Source: Pseudoflavitalea rhizosphaerae
GTDB taxonomy: Bacteria; Bacteroidota; Bacteroidia; Chitinophagales; Chitinophagaceae
DNA length: 64,000 nucleotides
Direction: 5' to 3'
Assembly (NCBI RefSeq): GCF_003991355.1
Contig: NZ_RCSU01000007.1
Span: 1 to 64,000 of the forward strand
In this document: piece by piece, positions 43,396 to 50,913 of the stretch
How positions within the stretch are numbered: position 1 is the first letter of the stretch
Layout of the letters: each line of letters begins with the position of its first letter
The notes under the pieces: generated by a model
The model's database searches: none
What the model was told of the DNA's origin: nothing
Seen by the model: the letters and a program-made list of their open reading frames with translations, nothing else
Made by a program: the position numbers and the translations under genes

Positions 43396-44268
43396 ATGAA
43401 AAAAGCAATTGAGAATATTTTTGCAAAGCCAGAAGCTGCCGGAATGGTAGGCGATGGATTCAGGGTATATAATTATTTCCCCGGCGCAGGGAATTTCCTG
43501 CCGCAAAAGATCAGTCCATTCCTGATGCTCGACTTCAATGCTGAAGTGGACTTCAGTCCTTCAGATAATGTTCGTGGCGTGGGCGTTCACCCACATAAAG
43601 GTTTTGAAACGGTTACCATCGCTTATAAAGGAGCGGTAGCCCATGCAGACAGCGCCGGCAATTCCGGTGTGATCTATCCCGGCGATGTGCAATGGATGAC
43701 AGCCGGCGGCGGCATCCTCCACAAAGAACATCACGAAGAAGAGTACTCCAAAAAAGGCGGACCATTCGAAATGGTGCAGCTTTGGGTGAACCTTCCCAAA
43801 AAGTTCAAACAAACACCTGCCAAATACCAGGCCATCACCGATGCTGATACAGGAAAGGCAATACTGGCGGACGATAGCGGCTATGTGCGCGTGATCGCAG
43901 GCGACTTCAATGGAGTGAAAGGTCCGGCCTTTACTTTCACACCTATCAACATGTTTGATATCCGCCTTAATAAAAGTGGTAACTTAACAACCTCGATCCC
44001 CGCCTCTCACAATTCAGCGATCCTGGTGGTAAATGGAAATGTGGAAGTAAACGGATTGCAAGCCCCCGAACACAGCTTTGTCCTTTTCCGTAATGAAGGA
44101 GAAGAGATTTCTCTCAAAGCCCTTGAGAATAGTGTACTGCTATTGCTCAGCGGTGAACCCATCAAAGAACCAGTAGCCAGTTATGGTCCTTTTGTGATGA
44201 ATACTCAGGAAGAATTGCTGGAAGCCATACAGGAATTCAGCACAGGAAAATTCGGAACACTCGAATAA
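43396..44268 (+). CDS. Pirin-family bicupin protein (first copy)
   Basis: An iron-binding bicupin of 290 residues. The N-terminal cupin has the metal residues His-x-His in GVGVHPHKGFETVTIAYKG and His-x-Glu in GGGILHKEHHEEEY, with PGDVQWMTAG between. The C-terminal cupin has HNSAILVVNGNVEVNG and LLLLSGEPIKEPVASYGPFV. Pirins act as quercetin dioxygenases or redox-sensing cofactors. The start chosen is the ATG at 43396 after an AAGGAGG site. A second pirin gene follows after 26 bp, and a GNAT, YceI and OsmC gene follow on the same strand; this arrangement looks like a stress operon. Confidence 0.93.
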   Translation: MKKAIENIFAKPEAAGMVGDGFRVYNYFPGAGNFLPQKISPFLMLDFNAEVDFSPSDNVRGVGVHPHKGFETVTIAYKGAVAHADSAGNSGVIYPGDVQWMTAGGGILHKEHHEEEYSKKGGPFEMVQLWVNLPKKFKQTPAKYQAITDADTGKAILADDSGYVRVIAGDFNGVKGPAFTFTPINMFDIRLNKSGNLTTSIPASHNSAILVVNGNVEVNGLQAPEHSFVLFRNEGEEISLKALENSVLLLLSGEPIKEPVASYGPFVMNTQEELLEAIQEFSTGKFGTLE

Positions 44269-44294
44269 TTTTTTATAACGATAGAAAACAGGTT

Positions 44295-45155
44295 ATGATA
44301 AAATCCATCGACCATATTCTTTTAGGAAGGGAAAAACAGATCACCAAAGAAGAGACCGTAATTCAACCACTTCCTCATAAAGATTTCAGGTTTGCGAATC
44401 CATTCATCGTGATCCATCATATGCGTCCGGAACAGATCGCTCCCGGTTCCACCGCGAGGATCCATCCGCATCCGCACAGAGGATTTGCACCTGTCACCTT
44501 CATGTTGCAGGGCGAAGGATTCCATAAAGACAATGCAGGGCACGACGGCATCATCAGTGCAGGCGGTTCCCAATGGATGTTTGCCGGCAAAGGATTATTG
44601 CACAGCGAAGGCCCAACAGACAGGATCTTGAAGAACGGAGGAACGCAGGAACTGGTGCAGATCTGGGTGAATGTTCCCAAAGCAAATAAATGGGACGAGC
44701 CCTGGTACCAGCAGGCTACCAAAGAAGAGATGCCGGATGTATTGAAGCAGGAAGGAACAGCCTTGAAACTGGTGAGTGGTAATTACGATGGTCAGAAGGG
44801 GCCGTTGAATAAGAGCTTCACGCCTGTGATCAGCGTGATGGGAACCATTAAAAAAGGAACAAGCGTCCGCTTCCCGGCTAATCCCGGTTACTGGACACTG
44901 TTATACATCGCCAATGGCGCCTTAACATTCAACCATAAGGAGAATGTGGCCGAACATCACCTGGTGATCTTCGAAAAAGAGAATGATGAATTTGTGGTTC
45001 ATGCCGATGAAGACAGCACCATCATCTTCCTTTCTGCTGAACCCATCGATGAACCTGTAGCAGCCAAGGACAATTTTGTGATGAATACAGCCGAAGAAGT
45101 AGACCAGGCAATGGCCGATTATCAGAACGGCGTTTTCGGTACCTTGAGTTATTAA
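44295..45155 (+). CDS. Pirin-family bicupin protein (second copy)
   Basis: A 286-residue pirin. The metal residues are present: IHPHPHRGFAPVTFMLQGEG (His-x-His) and GKGLLHSEGPT (His-x-Glu), with AGGSQWMFAG between. The C-terminal cupin carries SAEPIDEPVAAKDNFVMNTAEE. It is clearly divergent from the first pirin, so the pair is an old duplication rather than a recent one. It is cotranscribed with the neighbours: 26 bp after pirin 1 and 18 bp before the GNAT gene. Confidence 0.93.
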   Translation: MIKSIDHILLGREKQITKEETVIQPLPHKDFRFANPFIVIHHMRPEQIAPGSTARIHPHPHRGFAPVTFMLQGEGFHKDNAGHDGIISAGGSQWMFAGKGLLHSEGPTDRILKNGGTQELVQIWVNVPKANKWDEPWYQQATKEEMPDVLKQEGTALKLVSGNYDGQKGPLNKSFTPVISVMGTIKKGTSVRFPANPGYWTLLYIANGALTFNHKENVAEHHLVIFEKENDEFVVHADEDSTIIFLSAEPIDEPVAAKDNFVMNTAEEVDQAMADYQNGVFGTLSY

Positions 45156-45173
45156 ATCCATTAATCTATAATC

Positions 45174-45482
45174 ATGCAAGAGCAATACAAAGCCCTTCCA
45201 CTGGTAAACAACAAAGAGCAGCAACGTTTTGAACTGGAAGTAGACGGCTACACCGCCTTTATCGAATACAAGGAATCCGGTAAGCAGGTGATCCTGATCC
45301 ATACCGAAGTGCCGGAAGAGCTCGAGGGCAAGGGAGTTGGCACAGCCATCGTAGAGAAGACCCTGGAGTATATCGAAAATAGTCAGCAGAGGCTGGTGCC
45401 GCTTTGTCCGTTTGTGATCTCCTATTTGAAAAGGCACCCCGATTGGAACCGCCTCTTGTCCGATTCAGTGAAAAAAGATTAG
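45174..45482 (+). CDS. GNAT-like N-acetyltransferase, short YjdJ type
   Basis: A 102-residue protein matching the short acetyltransferase group. It contains YTAFIEYKESGKQVILIHTE, VPEELEGKGVGTAIVEKTLE (acetyl-CoA-binding loop GKGVGTAI) and RLVPLCPFVISYLKRHPDW. The Cys-Pro-Phe segment is typical of the group. It may have no catalysis on known substrates. It lies within the pirin-YceI-OsmC operon. Confidence 0.87.
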   Translation: MQEQYKALPLVNNKEQQRFELEVDGYTAFIEYKESGKQVILIHTEVPEELEGKGVGTAIVEKTLEYIENSQQRLVPLCPFVISYLKRHPDWNRLLSDSVKKD

Positions 45483-45521
45483 TCGATAACTACTTTTTCT
45501 TCATCACTAAAATGAACAGTC

Positions 45522-46091
45522 ATGAAAAAACATTTCCTGTTTTGGACCTTACTGTTGAGTGTATTCACAGGTTTCGCCCAGGTTTGGAAGAGCGATCCTG
45601 CGCACTCCAAACTATCTTTCTCCACCGTTCACATGGGCATTTCAGATGTTTCCGGCAGGTTCAACAAGTTTGAAGCCACCATCAATGCAACAAAAAAAGA
45701 TTTCAGCGATGCGTCGGTTGAACTGAAAGTGGATGTTAGTTCCATCAATACTGATGTGGAGCAGCGCGATAATCACCTGAAGAGCCCAGATTTTTTTGAT
45801 GTGGCGAAATTTCCTGAGATGAGCTTTAAGAGCACTGGTATAACAAGGATTGAAGGAAACAAGTACCAACTGACCGGCGATCTTACCTTACATGGGGTAA
45901 CCAGGCCCGTTAGCATGGTGATGGAGTATCGGGGAACGGTTCAGAACCCGCAATCCAAAAAAGATATAGCAGGATTCCAGGTAACAGGTACGATCCAGCG
46001 CTCTGACTTTGGTATCGGTAACAAATTCCCTTCCGCAATGATCAGTGAAGCTGTTCAGATCAGGGCAGACGGAGAATTCTCCCAACCTTAA
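45522..46091 (+). CDS. YceI-family periplasmic lipid-binding protein
   Basis: A 189-residue protein with a signal peptide (ending VFTGFAQ) and a lipocalin-like barrel. Family stretches are WKSDPAHSKLSFSTVHMGIS, VSGRFNKFEATINATK, DNHLKSPDFFDVAKFPEMSF, YQLTGDLTLHGVTRPV and FGIGNKFPSAMISEAVQIRA. YceI-type proteins bind isoprenoid lipids and are induced by stress. It starts 39 bp after the GNAT gene and 9 bp before the OsmC-ferredoxin gene. Confidence 0.94.
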   Translation: MKKHFLFWTLLLSVFTGFAQVWKSDPAHSKLSFSTVHMGISDVSGRFNKFEATINATKKDFSDASVELKVDVSSINTDVEQRDNHLKSPDFFDVAKFPEMSFKSTGITRIEGNKYQLTGDLTLHGVTRPVSMVMEYRGTVQNPQSKKDIAGFQVTGTIQRSDFGIGNKFPSAMISEAVQIRADGEFSQP

Positions 46092-46100
46092 TAACCAATT

Positions 46101-46757
46101 ATGCAGTATAAACTCGAAAAACCAATTCATGGCTCCATTGGTACAGACAAATACCAGGTGACCATCGAATGGAGAAATGGAACCTTTATCGCAGATGAAC
46201 CTGTAAGTTCCGGAGGGAAGGATACAGGGCCTGATCCCTATACCCTCCTGCTTTCATCCCTTGCTACCTGCACGCTGGTAACCCTTCGCATGTATATTGA
46301 TCGAAAAGGATGGAGTGTACAGGGCATTACGGTGAATGCAAATATGTTCCAGGCAAAGAAAGATGATGTGGTCACGAATGTATTCGACAGGGATATCCAG
46401 TTCACCGGCGAATTAACGCCTGAGCAGAAAGACAGGCTCCTGGAAATTGCGGCTGCCTGCCCCGTGTCGAAGATCCTGGAAGGTAATGTGAAGGTGCGTA
46501 ATTTCGTTTTCAGGGATGAAGACACAGTGAAGAAATTGCAATACACGAACGGAGATGTTACGGTAGTATGGAAGCCGGAGCTCTGCAAACATTCAGGTCG
46601 CTGCGTTACACAACTGCCGCTGGTGTTCAACCTGCAGCAGAGGCCCTGGGTGAATATGAGCGGGGCAGATTCTGAAAGGATTCTCGAACAGGTGAAGCGA
46701 TGCCCAACCGGTGCGCTGACGGCTTTCCATAATAACAATGAAGAGGCGAAAGCCTGA
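46101..46757 (+). CDS. OsmC-family peroxidase domain fused to a mono-cluster ferredoxin domain
   Basis: A 218-residue fusion. The N-terminal OsmC domain (about 1-135) has GPDPYTLLLSSLATCTLVTL, with the first redox Cys, and LEIAAACPVSKILEG, with the second. The C-terminal part (about 145-210) is a divergent 4Fe-4S mono-cluster domain (Fer4_19 type): VVWKPELCKHSGRCVTQLPL and VKRCPTGAL, three cysteines visible. The OsmC part reduces organic hydroperoxides; the ferredoxin part could supply electrons. It ends the pirin operon and is followed by a strong terminator. Confidence 0.9.
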   Translation: MQYKLEKPIHGSIGTDKYQVTIEWRNGTFIADEPVSSGGKDTGPDPYTLLLSSLATCTLVTLRMYIDRKGWSVQGITVNANMFQAKKDDVVTNVFDRDIQFTGELTPEQKDRLLEIAAACPVSKILEGNVKVRNFVFRDEDTVKKLQYTNGDVTVVWKPELCKHSGRCVTQLPLVFNLQQRPWVNMSGADSERILEQVKRCPTGALTAFHNNNEEAKA

Positions 46758-46781
46758 TCCGTACTTTATTACATAAAAGTT

Positions 46782-46809
46782 GAGCGGGCTACATCCGGGT
46801 AGCCCGCTC
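46782..46809 (+). terminator. Rho-independent terminator after the OsmC gene
   Basis: GAGCGGGCTAC (46782-46792) pairs with 46799-46809, 6-nt loop, followed by TTTT. It ends the pirin-OsmC operon. Confidence 0.88.
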
Positions 46810-46941
46810 TTTTATGATCGACCTGCTTAGTAGAGAACCATGATGCAAAATCTGGTAATGATGGTCTAAAGTTTAGGGTGACGGTAAGTTAATAGCTCTG
46901 CCGGGTTGGTGAAAGGGTGTTTTCACCCTTTTTCATTTGAT

Positions 46942-47061
46942 CGGGGAGCAGTCGCTCGCCTCTGGCGAGTGACTTTTATTTAGTCGCCTCCGGCGACGCG
47001 GTGTTCGCCGGAGGCGAACAATTAGGAGTCACTCGCCAGAGGCGAGCGACTGCGCTCCCCG
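46942..47061. repeat. Composite palindromic repeat, full copy D
   Basis: Outer arms as in copy A (CTCTGG type) with inner hairpins in the same order (GTCGCC-TCC-GGCGAC, TTCGCC-GGA-GGCGAA). The ends CGGGGAGC (46942-46949) and GCTCCCCG (47054-47061) extend the inverted repeat with bases unlike the other copies, so the two ends agree with each other rather than with the family. Confidence 0.88.
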
Positions 47062-47079
47062 AATTGCAGAGAAACTCCC

Positions 47080-47298
47080 TTACTGCAAAGCAAACGTCAT
47101 TACCGTTGTTGGCGTGTTCACGCTGTACACTTTCGCATACAACACACCTGCATCTATATAATAATCGAATGCCACCTGGTTGTTCTTAAAGAAATTGAAA
47201 ATCTTGGTCATGTTTGGTTGTGAAAAAACAGCGTTGTTGATGTCCGGTAGAACGGCATCAAAAATATTCAGTCGATCAGCAGTATTTGCCCCCCATGG
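47080..47298 (-). pseudogene. C-terminal remnant of an unidentified gene
   Basis: An open minus-strand segment of 73 codons ending in TAA at 47080-47082 and bounded upstream by TAG at 47299-47301. It reads as a coherent protein tail (ANTADRLNIFDAVLPDINNA, then VAFDYYIDAGVLYAKVYSVN and TPTTVMTFALQ). The only internal ATG would give 43 residues. It looks like the 3' end of a gene whose front part was lost, lying 19 bp from repeat copy D. No family was recognised. Confidence 0.4.
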
Positions 47299-47601
47299 CT
47301 AGCGTATAGTGATCATTAGAATGGCAGTCTTCAACAATAATTATCCAAATTGAAATGGGGGCTATGTATCTGTATTATGGAGCTTTTGTTCCGGGCCGGA
47401 TTTATAATCAGGGTCTTGTTAAATATACAAATTGTTACCAGCATGTTTATCCTGATGCCAAAATTTGAATATAAATGGACAATGTGAGTTATCCGGTTGC
47501 CAACCTGCAAAATCGTTTGAGCTAGCGGATTGTACGCAATCGATTGAGGAACCGCAAGAAACCGGATATACAACCATTGTTCCTTACGTACATTTGTTCT
47601 T
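47299..47601. other. Gene-free, AT-rich stretch
   Basis: No gene supported. A 34-codon plus-strand frame starting at about 47354 (MYLYYGAFVPGRIYNQGLVK, then YTNCYQHVYPDAKI) has protein-like composition and may be decayed coding sequence. Confidence 0.35.
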
Positions 47602-48513
47602 ATGAATGCAATGATGCAGATAGTAAAACCCGCAATTTTCAGTTTCCGGGAATGTTTATGGTTTCTGGACAGAGGATATGATGATTGCCTTTTCCGCATC
47701 AGCGACGGAACTGTTACCAAACTTATTCAACTTGGTACAGCGCCTGTTCTCTTCCGCATTCATGAGGCCGGCGATCACCTTCAGGTAGAAATATTGAAGG
47801 GTAACCTTTCTGAAGACCAGGTCCCATTGCTTCGCGACTATATCATGGAGTGGTTCGATATGCACCAGGACCTTAGCCCTTTCTATGCTTTGCTGCAAAA
47901 AGACAAGATGCTTCAATACATGCAGAAGGATTTTGAGGGGCTCCGTTTGATCAGTATCGCTGATCTGTTTGAAGCTCTTTGCTGGAGCATCATCGGGCAG
48001 CAGATCAATCTAACCTTCGCTTACAAACTGAAAAGAAGATTGGTGGAAGCATATGGAACTGCGGTTGAACATGAAGGACATGTTTATCATCTTTTCCCTT
48101 CTCCACAGGTCCTGGCCTCGCTTTCTATTGAAGATCTCCGCCCGATGCAATACTCACAAAGCAAGGCCAAATACCTGATCGGCATAGCCCAGGCTTTTGC
48201 CGGTAATCAGCTGAGTAAGGAAATGCTGATGGCCTTACCTGATTTTCCATCAAAACAGCAGGCGCTTACCGCACACAAGGGCATTGGGATCTGGACGGCC
48301 AATTATGCTTTGATGAAAACACTGCGTCATGCTGAAGCCATTCCTTATGGAGATGTTGGTTTGCTCAAGGCGCTGGAAACACATAATATTATTAAGGAGC
48401 GAACCGAATCGGAAAAGATCAATCGATTCTTCAAAAAATACAAAGGATGGGAAACTTACCTTGTGTTCTATCTCTGGCGAAGTTTGGCCGCGCCTGCCTT
48501 CCATAACAAATAA
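47602..48513 (+). CDS. alkA: DNA-3-methyladenine glycosylase II (AlkA-like)
   Basis: A 303-residue base-excision repair enzyme. The N-terminal TBP-like half is followed by the helix-hairpin-helix glycosylase fold: DLFEALCWSIIGQQINLTFA, the HhH segment LTAHKGIGIWTANYALMKTL and the catalytic Asp in AIPYGDVGLLKALE. It removes alkylated bases. A small Ada-type zinc protein gene is convergent and overlaps its 3' end by 46 bp. The start at 47602 (MNAMMQ) is plausible; 47611 or 47614 are also in frame. Confidence 0.92.
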   Translation: MNAMMQIVKPAIFSFRECLWFLDRGYDDCLFRISDGTVTKLIQLGTAPVLFRIHEAGDHLQVEILKGNLSEDQVPLLRDYIMEWFDMHQDLSPFYALLQKDKMLQYMQKDFEGLRLISIADLFEALCWSIIGQQINLTFAYKLKRRLVEAYGTAVEHEGHVYHLFPSPQVLASLSIEDLRPMQYSQSKAKYLIGIAQAFAGNQLSKEMLMALPDFPSKQQALTAHKGIGIWTANYALMKTLRHAEAIPYGDVGLLKALETHNIIKERTESEKINRFFKKYKGWETYLVFYLWRSLAAPAFHNK

Positions 48514-48746
48514 GCTTCACGCATACAATGTCCGCAGGGGCGGAATCCCTCTTCTGTTGCCGCTTTTTCTGAAACGAAGAAAACCCTGTTTTCGATTTTC
48601 ATCTTTTTACCGCTGCTGCATTGCAGTGTGCCGTAGATCTTCAGTTTCTTATTTCCCGCCATCGTTACCAATCCTTTACTGATCAGAATTTTCAACTGCC
48701 TGCTGCGCGTATAATCCGTTTTACCTAATAGTTGATGAGAGATCAT
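48468..48746 (-). CDS. Ada-type metal-binding domain protein
   Basis: A stand-alone 92-residue version of the zinc-binding N-terminal domain of Ada, the methylphosphotriester sensor. The core is KKLKIYGTLQCSSGKKMKIE, NRVFFVSEKAATEEGFRPCG and HCM. Three cysteines are at the expected places (LQC, RPC, GHC); the second cysteine of full Ada is replaced by Lys in CSSGKKM, as in other short members. It may bind DNA or a metal. The link to alkylation repair is supported by the convergent overlap with alkA. Confidence 0.87.
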   Translation of the reverse strand: MISHQLLGKTDYTRSRQLKILISKGLVTMAGNKKLKIYGTLQCSSGKKMKIENRVFFVSEKAATEEGFRPCGHCMREAYLLWKAGAAKLRQR

Positions 48747-49064
48747 AATACAAAGCTCTGTAATTATATATTATGGAACCACCCGTTACTTGCTGATCCT
48801 GACCCTGATCTGTATATAGGAATATTACCGTTGAAATATTTTAACACAAACCTGTAACATTTGAAATACATTCTCTACTGATGATTGTATAGAATATGAA
48901 ATGTATGACACGCTCAGACGGATTTGCTCCACGCAACTACTGCAAACGACTATAGCATCTTTTAAGATTCCCGCTATTTAATGTTCCCATGTAAAATCAG
49001 CTTTGATTGGTATTGGCATCCGTATGCCCTCCACTGATCCTATTCACTCTAAATACCTAAGAAC
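48747..49064. other. Gene-free stretch before the PBP-OmpA ABC operon
   Basis: 318 bp, AT-rich. No ORF, hairpin terminator or clear promoter was recognised; an imperfect inverted repeat around ATACATTCTCTA...ATGAAATGTAT (about 48867-48906) may be regulatory. Confidence 0.4.
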
Positions 49065-49757
49065 ATGCTCAAAAACTGGAAGAGTCTGTTTGTAAAAACA
49101 GACGGGGATTCTTCTGTCCGGGAAGATCCACCGGGCTACTCATTCCCTGTAACGGATAATAACGTTATGGAACAGCCGAAAAAGACCGTACCTGATCCCC
49201 CTTTGGGGTCAGCTCCTGCAGATGTTGTGCAGGAAGTGATCGAAACATATGAAGCGGGCCTGGATGCCATCAACATGCCGGGGTACGACTTCTATGAGTT
49301 CTATCGCGCGGTAAGTGCAGGTGGTGCAGGCACGCCACAAACCTACCAGATGGCATACCAGATGGCGAAAGCATTTGATAAGAGCGTATCTGCCAGAAAA
49401 CTATTGCAGGATGCAGAATTCTACATCAGCAAGATCAATGAAGTGCACGGCCAGTATGTATCGCAGGGACAGCAAAAATTAAATGCGCTTCGCGATCAGC
49501 GGCAGGCTGAACAGCGATCGCTTCAACAGGAAGCCGATTCCGCTGCTCAGCGCATCCAACAGTTGAAAGCTGAATTGCTGCAATTGGAAACATTGGTCCG
49601 CGAGAAACAACAGGCGCTGGCCTCCATCGATAACAATTCAAAGCCACAGGAAAATTCCATCCGCGAAAAACTACAGGCCAATGACCTGGCAAAAAAAGCA
49701 AGCATCGAAAAACTGACTGCCATCAAAAACGGCATTCAACAATACATCAAAGAATAA
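49065..49757 (+). CDS. Coiled-coil protein of the PBP-OmpA ABC operon
   Basis: A 230-residue soluble protein of unknown family. The first 60 residues are low-complexity and Pro-rich. A short domain follows (about 60-115, VIETYEAGLDAINMPGYDFY, EFYRAVSAGGAGTPQTYQMA). The rest (about 115-230) is a long coiled coil rich in Gln, Glu and Lys. No signal peptide or membrane helix is visible, so it is probably cytoplasmic. It is 19 bp upstream of the next coiled-coil gene and probably the first gene of the operon. It may be a scaffold. Confidence 0.7.
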   Translation: MLKNWKSLFVKTDGDSSVREDPPGYSFPVTDNNVMEQPKKTVPDPPLGSAPADVVQEVIETYEAGLDAINMPGYDFYEFYRAVSAGGAGTPQTYQMAYQMAKAFDKSVSARKLLQDAEFYISKINEVHGQYVSQGQQKLNALRDQRQAEQRSLQQEADSAAQRIQQLKAELLQLETLVREKQQALASIDNNSKPQENSIREKLQANDLAKKASIEKLTAIKNGIQQYIKE

Positions 49758-49776
49758 CTATCAAACCAACCAAACC

Positions 49777-50889
49777 ATGGCAATGGAATCAAACAAAGTG
49801 ATGGAACTGCCCATTCTCAAACACTTTGATCAAAACCAGATCTCGCTCAATCCCAAAAACTGGCGCAAGGGCGAAAAGGGCATCGCCACCATCGTGGGCC
49901 TTGTATTGCTGGCAACAGCAGCCTGGGGATTGTACGTGTACATACTTCCTATCGTGTTCACCTGGGTAGGACAAGTACTCGGCGCAATGGCAGCCGCAGT
50001 ACTGGTGATCGGTTTTTTTATTATGCTGCCGGTGATCGTGAAAGCGCTGAAGCGTATTTCGCGAAGCATGCACAAGGCATTGATCAAACACGACCCTTTC
50101 AGTGAACTGGAAGATCAAAAAATGAAGATGGTCCAGAACCGTGTTCATTTCAAGGAAGCAAAGGCAAAGATCAAGGCCATCAAATCCAATATGGAAGGCG
50201 AAAGCATCAAAGCGGAAAAAGAGGCGAAAGAATACCAGGAAAGAGTACTGCTGCTGCAAACAAGGGCCGAAGGCGCCAAATCCAAAATGCATGAACTGGA
50301 ACAAAAGGCCGGCGCTGAACAGGCCCGCGAATCGGATGCTTATGTGGAACTGCAAACCGGCCTGATGAAAACACTCAGCGAAGCGCAACGCGTAAGCCAT
50401 ATGCTCAACCAGAGCACAGGACTCGTAAGAAAATATGGAAGCCGTGCGCATGTGATCGGAAAGCTCGACAGAAAGCTGAACATGGTGGACACTGCCATGG
50501 AGATAAAGATCATGGACTTTGAAGTGAGCATCGATATGCTGAAGAAAGAATATGCTTTCGCCAATGCAGCACGCGAAGCCACCGAACAAGCCAAGTCAGC
50601 CATGGGCTTCACCAAAGGATGGGAACTGGAATATGCGCTGGATGTTGTCACCAATACCATCGCGCTGGACCTGGCCGTAACAAAGGAAAACCTGATAGAC
50701 CTGGATTCGCTCACCAGTCAGTATGCGTACGACAGCGATGAACTGTACACCAAACTCGACAAGCTGGCGGATCAGATCAAAACAGACAACTACCAGGTAC
50801 CTGAATCAAAAAAATACAGCAACCCGAATTACAAGCTCGATGCAGACGATAAACTGGAGAGCAAAGGATTCGGGGACATATTCAACTAA
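49777..50889 (+). CDS. Membrane-anchored coiled-coil protein of the PBP-OmpA ABC operon
   Basis: A 370-residue protein with two membrane helices near the N-terminus (about 35-58, GIATIVGLVLLATAAWGLYV, and 62-88, GAMAAAVLVIGFFIMLPVIV). A long cytoplasmic coiled coil follows (about 95-310) with KAKIKAIKSNMEGESIKAEK and LEQKAGAEQARESDAYVELQ. The overall look recalls PspA-like or TelA-like envelope stress proteins, but no family was identified with confidence. It lies between the first coiled-coil gene (19 bp) and the PBP-OmpA gene (24 bp). Confidence 0.7.
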   Translation: MAMESNKVMELPILKHFDQNQISLNPKNWRKGEKGIATIVGLVLLATAAWGLYVYILPIVFTWVGQVLGAMAAAVLVIGFFIMLPVIVKALKRISRSMHKALIKHDPFSELEDQKMKMVQNRVHFKEAKAKIKAIKSNMEGESIKAEKEAKEYQERVLLLQTRAEGAKSKMHELEQKAGAEQARESDAYVELQTGLMKTLSEAQRVSHMLNQSTGLVRKYGSRAHVIGKLDRKLNMVDTAMEIKIMDFEVSIDMLKKEYAFANAAREATEQAKSAMGFTKGWELEYALDVVTNTIALDLAVTKENLIDLDSLTSQYAYDSDELYTKLDKLADQIKTDNYQVPESKKYSNPNYKLDADDKLESKGFGDIFN

Positions 50890-50913
50890 CTAAACCACTA
50901 AAAATTATCAATC

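Noticed and set aside
47331-47720. Minus-strand ORF of 129 codons
   Set aside because: It overlaps the start of alkA and has no recognisable features.
49789-50589. Long minus-strand ORF (266 codons)
   Set aside because: It lies fully inside the membrane coiled-coil gene and has the His/Cys/Phe-rich composition of an antisense shadow.
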